A stretch of DNA of 5,133 nucleotides from Syntrophaceae bacterium UBA2188 (GTDB lineage: Bacteria; Desulfobacterota; BSN033; UBA1163): positions 573 to 5,705 of the forward strand of contig DCVM01000119.1 of the NCBI GenBank assembly GCA_002327985.1, written 5' to 3'. A program made the translations under genes and the position numbers. Shown here one piece after another: positions 1 to 5,133 of this stretch. Within the stretch, counting starts at the first letter, position 1. Each line of letters opens with the position of its first letter. The notes under the pieces are model-generated. The model did no database searches. It saw only the letters and a list, made by a program, of their open reading frames with translations, and was not told the DNA's origin.

Positions 1-5
1 TCATC

Positions 6-25
6 CCCCCAGCAGAGCTGAGGGG
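6..25 (-). other. GC-rich hairpin after the last gene
   Basis: Eight base pairs with one bulged base and a three-base loop: C6-C10/A11/G12/C13 pairs with G17/C18/T19/G20 and G22-G25, with A21 bulged. It begins 16 bases past the stop of the lyase gene in the direction of transcription. The bases that follow it in the window (5 to 1) are not U-rich and the window ends there, so an intrinsic terminator cannot be claimed. It may be an mRNA stem or chance. Confidence 0.3.
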
Positions 26-40
26 TATTCTGGCATATTT

Positions 41-964
41 TTATAAACCAGAATCAATCAAAGCCTTCCGAATATTTTTACGCTCATCGCTTGATATGGG
101 TGGAAGAAATGGACGGGATGCTGCGCATTTGATTTCACCCATCATCGTTAATGCCTCTTTTATACGTGTATGCCAATAAAGTCTTGGATGTGAGTAAATT
201 GCCTTTGTTAGGGGATACATACGGTCATTGATTTTCCTTGCCTCTTTCAGGTTATCGTTTTTAACGGCCCCATAGAGTCCGACTATTAATTCGGGGGCTA
301 AACTGGCATATCCCACCAAGACCCCGTCGGAACCGATACAAAAGTAACTTAGGAGCTGCACATCGTTCGCATTAAGGAAAGATACCTCTGGACGAACCGC
401 TTTGAGGCAACGGTACTCCTCCTCATAGCGACGCGGGTCATTGATGGCATTTTTTATGCCGGTGAAGTTTTTAATCTTCGCCAATTTGATCAATGTTTGG
501 GAATCATAATTGCAATTTGTCCAGTGGGCATACTGAAAGATGACAAAAGGTAGATTGACGGCTCGGTCAATGGCGGAGAAATACTCGAAGATCACATCTG
601 GATACTGAGTCGCCCCCCAGTAAAAACTGAAGGGCGGCATGATTAAGATGGCATCTGCCCCCTCTTTTCTGGCATCCTGGGCACACTCAATGACCGACTG
701 TGTCGATTCCCCGTAGGCCCCGGCGATCACAGGAATCTTTCCATTCACCTCTTCACAGACAATTTTCAGGACCCTCTTCCTCTCTTCCCGACTCAGAAGA
801 GTTACCTCGCTCGCGTGGGCGTTGCAAACGATTCCTGTAACCCCTTTGACCTGTGACACTCTTCTTATGTGGCGGCGGAACCCTTGTTCATCGATCGAAT
901 AGTCAGGGTTCAAGGGTAGAATAATGGCGGGGATGACCCCTCTTAATTGCAATCCTTTTTTCAT
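41..964 (-). CDS. DapA-family (DHDPS/NAL superfamily) lyase or aldolase, not true dihydrodipicolinate synthase
   Basis: A 307-residue protein, the usual length for the class I, Schiff-base-forming TIM-barrel lyases of the DapA/NanA superfamily. The N-terminal strand RGVIPAIILPL (8-18) is typical. The Schiff-base lysine is K171 in FTGIKNA (167-173). Other family residues differ: the GTTGE pyruvate-carboxylate loop of DapA is AHASE here (49-53), and the catalytic Tyr in the usual YN-x-P motif is Phe (F143-Q144-Y145). The conserved Arg after it is not visible. The FQY form occurs in an uncharacterised DapA-like subgroup, as I recall it, so lysine biosynthesis is unlikely. A retro-aldol, hydratase or dehydratase step on an oxo-acid fits better (inference). 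The ATG start is preceded by GGGGGTCAT, close to the anti-16S complement, 6 bases upstream. It starts 23 bases after the small barrel gene and is the last complete gene of the operon in view. Cytoplasmic; no signal peptide or membrane segment. Confidence 0.9.
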   Translation of the reverse strand: MKKGLQLRGVIPAIILPLNPDYSIDEQGFRRHIRRVSQVKGVTGIVCNAHASEVTLLSREERKRVLKIVCEEVNGKIPVIAGAYGESTQSVIECAQDARKEGADAILIMPPFSFYWGATQYPDVIFEYFSAIDRAVNLPFVIFQYAHWTNCNYDSQTLIKLAKIKNFTGIKNAINDPRRYEEEYRCLKAVRPEVSFLNANDVQLLSYFCIGSDGVLVGYASLAPELIVGLYGAVKNDNLKEARKINDRMYPLTKAIYSHPRLYWHTRIKEALTMMGEIKCAASRPFLPPISSDERKNIRKALIDSGL

Positions 965-987
965 TTTATGACCCCCGGTGGAATGTT

Positions 988-1284
988 CTATAAAAGCTGG
1001 TAAATTTCTCTCACAAAATTGCGAAGGTAGGGCCGAATTTTATTCGCCCAATCTGTTTCTAATACTTCCCGATAAGCCTCGGTCTTTTGAACTTCAACAC
1101 TCTCATGTTCATAAACAGCAATATATTTCGGTCCCCCTCTGGTATTCATTCCCCTCTTCGCCCATAGAACACCAGGAACTCTGAGCAGCCGAGGGATATG
1201 TTCTTCGTCGTACCGGCGGTTAAACTCCTCTTCCATCTCTGGCACCACGTTAGTACAAACGATTATAAGGATATGTTTTTGCAA
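988..1284 (-). CDS. small EthD/Dabb-like dimeric alpha-beta barrel protein, function unknown
   Basis: A 98-residue protein with a ferredoxin-like layout. It has a first strand (about 5-13, ILIIVCTNV), a charged helix with EFNRRYDEEHIP (20-31), a VPGV turn (36-39), a second strand pair around KYIAVYEHES (53-62), and a last helix region starting near TEAYR (68-72). The pattern E-F-N-x-x-Y-x-E-E-H-x-P followed by VPG is typical of EthD-like and related dimeric alpha-beta barrel proteins, which often form dimers and include ring-processing enzymes and accessory proteins of unknown role. The start is TTG, chosen because GGAGGA lies 9 bases upstream and an in-frame TAA at 1291-1293 rules out any longer version. 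The gene lies 39 bases after the UbiD gene and 23 before the lyase gene, so it is probably co-translated with them. The fold assignment is fairly firm; the activity is unknown. Confidence 0.85.
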   Translation of the reverse strand: MQKHILIIVCTNVVPEMEEEFNRRYDEEHIPRLLRVPGVLWAKRGMNTRGGPKYIAVYEHESVEVQKTEAYREVLETDWANKIRPYLRNFVREIYQLL

Positions 1285-1293
1285 ATTAATTTA

Positions 1294-1299
1294 TCCTCC
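1294..1299 (-). promoter_or_regulatory. Shine-Dalgarno site deciding a TTG start
   Basis: GGAGGA on the minus strand, 9 bases before the TTG codon at 1284-1282. No ATG or GTG occurs in frame between the upstream TAA (1291-1293) and this codon. An ATT at 1290-1288 would be only 3 bases from the site. The site therefore supports TTG as the start of the small barrel gene. Confidence 0.75.
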
Positions 1300-1323
1300 G
1301 ACAGGTATCTTTTAAAGGGTTGT

Positions 1324-2742
1324 CTAATCTTTAAAACCGTAATCTTTCCAACGAGTCCTCACTTTCATTAATAATTCTTCCGGAGGCTCGCTGGAAAGTG
1401 GAAAACTTGCCCCTTCTCTCTCATACTCCTCCAAAGGTTTGGTCGCATCAATCCTGAGCCAGGATGACAAACCTCTTTTCGAAGGAACCTGAGAAACATC
1501 GAATTTAGATGACCTTCCATTCTTAATAATCTCAATATCCCTGTCCGCCTGGACACGGGTGGCGATAGCCCATTCCACCTGGAAGGTATCCCAGGGATCG
1601 ACATCTTCATCCACCACGACGCAGTGCTTGCAAATAAGCCCGGGACAACCCAAGACATGGTTCATCACATCCTTGGCGTGGTTGGGGTACTGTTTATAAA
1701 TCGAAACAACGGTATGGAATCCTCGGCTCGCATAGGTAACACAGACATCCTTCACCCCTTTGATTCCAGAAAGAAGAAGATGATTGTAAACCGAAATCGT
1801 CCTGGTATAAAGCATGACCAAAGCGCTTTCATTAGGAGGCTTACCCTCGTATGTCCCCTGAAAAATTGGATTTCTCCGGTGAGTCATCTTTTTAACTTTG
1901 ATGTAATTGATGCGGTTTTCCATCTCACCCATGTAACCCGGAGTTTCACCAAATGGGCCTTCTTGAGAATGGTAGTCATCCACCGGAACTTCTCCCTCCA
2001 ATATAATTTCAGCACAGGCAGGAACTAATAGGTCTGACGTCTCAGCATGGACAAGCTCAATGGGTGATCCTCTTAAACCCCCAGCGATATTGTATTCATT
2101 TACCCCCACGGGGATTTTGCTTACAGCGACCAGGCTGAGATATGGAGTCACACCAATGGCGATCGCAACAGGCATTGACTTTTTGAGACTTTTCCACTTC
2201 TCAAAAATCTTTCCAAAATCTTGGTTGGGATTAGCCAAATGGATTCCAAGGCAATCTTTTCCTAAAATCTGATTTCGGTACATCCCACAATTTATCCACC
2301 CGCTCTCTGGATCTATTGAAATCACCAGATGGAATGTGCCAAGGTAGGGCCCACCATCCAGTACATGCCACCTTGGAACTGGAAAGGGATCTTCGAAAAG
2401 GTTGACCTCCTCCGATTTTACTTCTTTGCATGGTCCTGTTTCGAGAAAAATGGGTTTTATAGGATTTTCTAAGGCCCACTGCCATTTGCCATAAATCTCT
2501 TTGAATGTTGGTCGAACCCCAAGGGCTAACCCATAAAGTTTACTTTTGCCGAGGACACCGACAACCAATGGAGTTTGATGGTTTCCCAGATGATTGAACT
2601 GGAGTGCCGGTCCCCGCCGGTCAAAATTCTCCCTGCAAATGGCACCCACTTCCCATTCGGGATCCACCATTGTCTCAATTCGATGAAGCTCCCCCTCGGA
2701 ATCAAGGAGCTTGAGAAACTCTCTTAAGTCGAAAAAGGACAT
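1324..2742 (-). CDS. UbiD-family decarboxylase (prenylated-FMN type)
   Basis: A 472-residue protein of normal length for UbiD/Fdc-type reversible (de)carboxylases acting on aromatic, heteroaromatic or alpha,beta-unsaturated acids. It shows the family landmarks: DGGPYLGT (129-136), NCGMYR (151-156), EGPFGE (261-266), the segment DVDPWDTFQVEWAIATR (380-396), and DATKP (432-436) near the C terminus. By spacing, N151, R156, E216, E261 and E266 match N168, R173, E233, E277 and E282 of fungal Fdc1, that is the Arg-Glu-Glu catalytic set and two of the three Mn ligands. The third ligand, His191 in Fdc1, falls at Q174/D175, so it appears replaced. The ATG start has a strong GAGGAGG site 5 bases upstream. 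The gene follows the FAD subunit gene by 21 bases, which ties it to the hydroxylase. No UbiX flavin prenyltransferase is in the window, so the cofactor must be made elsewhere. Substrate unknown; ubiquinone biosynthesis is unlikely in this setting. Confidence 0.95.
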   Translation of the reverse strand: MSFFDLREFLKLLDSEGELHRIETMVDPEWEVGAICRENFDRRGPALQFNHLGNHQTPLVVGVLGKSKLYGLALGVRPTFKEIYGKWQWALENPIKPIFLETGPCKEVKSEEVNLFEDPFPVPRWHVLDGGPYLGTFHLVISIDPESGWINCGMYRNQILGKDCLGIHLANPNQDFGKIFEKWKSLKKSMPVAIAIGVTPYLSLVAVSKIPVGVNEYNIAGGLRGSPIELVHAETSDLLVPACAEIILEGEVPVDDYHSQEGPFGETPGYMGEMENRINYIKVKKMTHRRNPIFQGTYEGKPPNESALVMLYTRTISVYNHLLLSGIKGVKDVCVTYASRGFHTVVSIYKQYPNHAKDVMNHVLGCPGLICKHCVVVDEDVDPWDTFQVEWAIATRVQADRDIEIIKNGRSSKFDVSQVPSKRGLSSWLRIDATKPLEEYEREGASFPLSSEPPEELLMKVRTRWKDYGFKD

Positions 2743-2763
2743 GTCCTCCTCCTCATGATCGTA

Positions 2764-3654
2764 TTACCCGCATTTCCCCTCTGCCCTCTCGATAGATAAT
2801 CTTACGAGTCTCTCCACAAGGACTTTTATTACATGACTTCGGTATGTGGCCGTTGAACGCACGTCTGTGATAGGTTGGGCTTCCTGAGATGCCCTCTGGG
2901 CCACATCCTTGATCTTTTCATCAGTGATCTCCTCATTTCTAAGTATATTCTCCGCTTTCTTTGCCCTAAAGACCTTATCGGCAACAGCGCCGAGAGCAAT
3001 TATGATATCACGACACCTTCCCCCCTCTACACTTATATTCACGGCACAACTGACCTTTGCCAGGTCCTGCGAGGATCTTATTAGTTTTTTGAAGGCCGTG
3101 CCGCTATTCTTTCCCATCGGAGGGACAAAAATCGAAGTTAGGATCTCTTGATCTAAAAGGGTTTTTCCAGCTCTGAGTAGAAAGTCTTCGAGTAGAACCT
3201 TTCTTTCCCCCCTCGGGCCAACCAACTTCAGAACCGCGCCTAAGGTCATCAGAGGAGGAATTAAGTCTGAGGAAGGAGAACTTCTGCATATGTTTCCACC
3301 AACGGTTGCCATGTTACGGACCTGTGGACTGCCAAACCATTCTGTAGCTTCGTAAATAGAAATATATTTCTGTTTAATTATTTCAGACTCTTTTATGGTT
3401 GAGATTCTCGTGAGGGCTCCCATCTCCAGACCTGCATTCTCCTTTAGATAGTTCAGGTTAACGATGTCTTTGATATTGATGAGATACTCAGGCGTTATCT
3501 GTCTCAGCCTCATTGTGTGGATCAGATCGGTTCCCCCGGCTAACACTCTTGCTTTGTCGCCAAGTTGTGCGAGAAGAAGAACCGCCTCCGAAACCTCGTG
3601 TGGGTTGAAATATCCGAATAACTTCAGCGTTTTGGTGATCTCTTTCGGGAACAT
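2764..3654 (-). CDS. FAD-binding medium subunit of a xanthine dehydrogenase/CO dehydrogenase-type molybdenum hydroxylase
   Basis: A 296-residue protein, typical for a stand-alone CoxM/CutM/HcrB-like subunit. It carries electrons from the [2Fe-2S] clusters to FAD and on to an acceptor. The N-terminal FAD-binding domain shows both signature loops: AGGTDL (39-44) and TVGGNI (117-122), the latter followed by SPSSDLIPPL (126-135). The C-terminal CO-dehydrogenase-flavoprotein-type domain runs from about 180 to 290. I see no inserted 4Fe-4S cysteine motif of the kind found in 4-hydroxybenzoyl-CoA reductase beta subunits; the only cysteines are scattered ones. The ATG lies 3 bases after the stop of the Mo subunit gene, and its AAGGA site (3664-3668, 9 bases upstream) sits inside the end of that gene, so translation is probably coupled. 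The physiological substrate and electron acceptor cannot be read from the sequence. Confidence 0.95.
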   Translation of the reverse strand: MFPKEITKTLKLFGYFNPHEVSEAVLLLAQLGDKARVLAGGTDLIHTMRLRQITPEYLINIKDIVNLNYLKENAGLEMGALTRISTIKESEIIKQKYISIYEATEWFGSPQVRNMATVGGNICRSSPSSDLIPPLMTLGAVLKLVGPRGERKVLLEDFLLRAGKTLLDQEILTSIFVPPMGKNSGTAFKKLIRSSQDLAKVSCAVNISVEGGRCRDIIIALGAVADKVFRAKKAENILRNEEITDEKIKDVAQRASQEAQPITDVRSTATYRSHVIKVLVERLVRLSIERAEGKCG

Positions 3655-3657
3655 TTT

Positions 3658-5133
3658 TCATTTTCCTTTTTTGGTTTGTTTTATTGCCTCAAGCACCCTT
3701 TCGGCTGTCATCGGGCTTCGTTTCATTCGAGCGCCTGTGGCATTGTAGATGGCACTGGCAATCGAGGCCAGCCCTCCAAAAGAGCCCGCTTCTCCGACAC
3801 CCTTGGCTCCAAAAGGTGTGCCCACATCGAGGGGGCGATCCAAAACCTCCTCCACAATGACATTTTCGATGGGAGGAACATCGAGTGCGCGTGGGACTTT
3901 GTAATCGGTAAAACTCGCGTGCGTGTAGACAGAGTTCTCCTCATCGTAATTGAACTCCTCCCAGAGAGCCATTCCAAGCACCATAGTGGCTCCTCCATTG
4001 TATTGCCCTCTGACAATCATAGGATTGATCATGCGACCCGGACAGTTACCTGTTATAATTTTAATCGGTTTGACCTCCCCGGTTTCGATGTCTACTTCGA
4101 TCTCGGCTCCTTGGACAAAGGGATTCCGGGACTTCTCTTCCGGCGTAACTAGATAAAACAGCTTTCCTTCTCCTGGGTCGGTGCCAGCAGAACAGATTAT
4201 TGGGGACGTAAGAATTTTGCTTAACGGGATTCCATCTTCTTCCCTGTCCTTCAGGTAAGCCCTCTTACCACTGATTTCGATCTTTTCAGGTTCAGCACCC
4301 AACAAAGAACCTGCGATTTTCCGTATTCTTCGTTTTGCCTCTTCGATCGCTTCCAAAATAAAATGTCCGGTTGTCGTTAGACTGCGACTTCCCCTCGCCC
4401 CCGTCATATGGAAGTGACCTAAGCTTGTGTCCCCTGACACGATGGTCACCTCTTCAATAGATATCCCAAAAGCCTCTGCAGCGATTTGCCGTAGTGTCAT
4501 ATTGCTTCCTGTTCCAAGATCGTGGTGTCCCGAAATGATCTGGATCGACGCATCGTTATTCAAGATTACAGTAACAGGGATGGTGCCTCCAATACAGAAT
4601 CCACCCCACCCTTGGGTCGAGATAATGCTGATGCCCCTCTGTTTTGGTCCGTCTACAGCGATGGGTTGCCCGAAACCTTTGAAACGCTGCCATCCTATTT
4701 TATTTGCAACCTCCATCAAGATCTGCTTCACAGGGTAGACATCCAGCTTTGCATTCGGATAGAGAGGATTCTTGTGAGGCTTGAGAGGCATCATTTCTCC
4801 ACTCTCAGGCATGTTCCTGACGCGGAATTCGACAGGGTTCATTCCCAACTCCTCTGCCACCTGATCGATAACATTCTCGATGGCGTAAGTATAGGTGGGT
4901 ATGGCAACGGCTCGACAGGGCTGACAGGTAAAATGATTCGTGTTGACATCCCATGCTTCAAATCGGGCATTGGGATACTTATAAGCCAGACTCGGAATCT
5001 CTTCAGAGAATCGTACACTTCCACCCACAAGGTTCCCATACGCTCCGATCCCAAAAAAGGCTTTTAGGTAGATAGCTGTCAGCGTTCCATCTCTCTTGGC
5101 CCCTATTTTTACTGTAATTTTTGCACCCGCTCG
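3658..5133 (-). CDS. molybdopterin-binding large subunit of a xanthine dehydrogenase-family hydroxylase (5' partial)
   Basis: The frame stays open to the window edge, so the GTG at 5028-5026 is internal and the true start lies beyond 5133. The visible 491 residues (numbered from the edge) are the C-terminal part of a subunit usually about 750-800 long. The first 35 include ITVKIGAKRDGTLTAI (6-21) and FFGIGAYGN (26-34), normal for the family. Further landmarks are CRAVAIPTYTYAIE (73-86), GHHDLGTGSNMT (202-213), GARGSRS (245-251), GRMINPMIVRGQ (366-377) and GAKGVGEAG (442-450). The last contains E448, matching the catalytic base that activates the Mo-bound water. The Arg loop has CRAVAI in place of the AYRCSFR of form I or AYRGAGR of form II CO dehydrogenases, so this is not a true CO dehydrogenase. 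It is followed after 3 bases by the FAD subunit gene. No iron-sulfur subunit follows it; that gene is probably upstream or fused at the unseen N terminus. Substrate unknown, likely an N-heterocycle, aldehyde or aromatic/acyl-CoA compound. Confidence 0.95.
   Translation of the reverse strand, partial: RAGAKITVKIGAKRDGTLTAIYLKAFFGIGAYGNLVGGSVRFSEEIPSLAYKYPNARFEAWDVNTNHFTCQPCRAVAIPTYTYAIENVIDQVAEELGMNPVEFRVRNMPESGEMMPLKPHKNPLYPNAKLDVYPVKQILMEVANKIGWQRFKGFGQPIAVDGPKQRGISIISTQGWGGFCIGGTIPVTVILNNDASIQIISGHHDLGTGSNMTLRQIAAEAFGISIEEVTIVSGDTSLGHFHMTGARGSRSLTTTGHFILEAIEEAKRRIRKIAGSLLGAEPEKIEISGKRAYLKDREEDGIPLSKILTSPIICSAGTDPGEGKLFYLVTPEEKSRNPFVQGAEIEVDIETGEVKPIKIITGNCPGRMINPMIVRGQYNGGATMVLGMALWEEFNYDEENSVYTHASFTDYKVPRALDVPPIENVIVEEVLDRPLDVGTPFGAKGVGEAGSFGGLASIASAIYNATGARMKRSPMTAERVLEAIKQTKKGK

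Noticed and set aside
6..43. Intrinsic terminator reading on the plus strand (hairpin followed by TATTTTTATA)
   Set aside because: The T-run begins about 12 bases after the stem, too far for a standard terminator, and no plus-strand gene leads into it in the window.
978..1184. 68-codon plus-strand frame opposite the small barrel gene
   Set aside because: The minus-strand frame has a coherent fold pattern, a good ribosome site and operon spacing; the plus-strand frame has none of these.
1624..2028. 134-codon open frame on the plus strand
   Set aside because: Antisense to the UbiD gene over its catalytic EGPFGE segment; no recognisable protein features.
3676..4152. 158-codon open frame on the plus strand
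   Set aside because: Antisense shadow of the conserved C-terminal part of the Mo subunit, including the GVGEAG catalytic region.
5026..5028. GTG as the start of the Mo subunit gene
   Set aside because: The frame continues without a stop to 5133 and the extra 35 residues match the family, so this codon is an internal Val.
4522..5067. 181-codon open frame on the plus strand
   Set aside because: It lies wholly antisense to the Mo subunit gene, whose protein has clear family motifs across the same stretch; the plus-strand translation resembles no family and has no ribosome site that stands out.

Overview
The window carries five protein-coding genes, all on the minus strand and packed head to tail with gaps of 3 to 39 bases, so it reads as part of one operon. 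In transcription order, from high to low coordinates, they are: (1) the C-terminal two thirds of a molybdopterin-binding large subunit of a xanthine dehydrogenase/CO dehydrogenase-type molybdenum hydroxylase, cut by the window edge at 5133; (2) its FAD-binding medium subunit; (3) a UbiD-family, prenylated-FMN-type decarboxylase; (4) a 98-residue protein resembling the EthD/dimeric alpha-beta barrel group; (5) a DapA-family lyase (dihydrodipicolinate synthase / N-acetylneuraminate lyase superfamily). Every non-coding gap is under 50 bases. I see no tRNA, rRNA, CRISPR, insertion sequence or repeat array.

The gene content suggests a catabolic cluster. A molybdenum hydroxylase could insert a water-derived oxygen into an aromatic, heteroaromatic or acyl-CoA substrate. 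A UbiD enzyme could remove (or add) a ring carboxylate. A DapA-type enzyme could then cleave, hydrate or dehydrate an oxo-acid intermediate. The small barrel protein might be an accessory or ring-processing enzyme. Co-occurrence of a molybdenum hydroxylase and a UbiD decarboxylase is known from furan-carboxylate catabolism (Hmf genes). The substrate here cannot be read from the sequence, and the [2Fe-2S] small subunit expected for the hydroxylase is not in the window; it is probably upstream, beyond 5133.

The organism is a bacterium (or less likely an archaeon) with moderate GC content and clear Shine-Dalgarno sites. The encoded families are common in uncultured anaerobes and soil or sediment lineages, but nothing here fixes a taxon. 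The most notable details are active-site departures from the classical enzymes. The UbiD protein keeps the Arg-Glu-Glu catalytic residues but appears to lack the metal-binding His. The DapA protein keeps the Schiff-base Lys but not the Thr-Thr and Tyr residues of true dihydrodipicolinate synthase. The Mo subunit lacks both CO dehydrogenase active-site loops.
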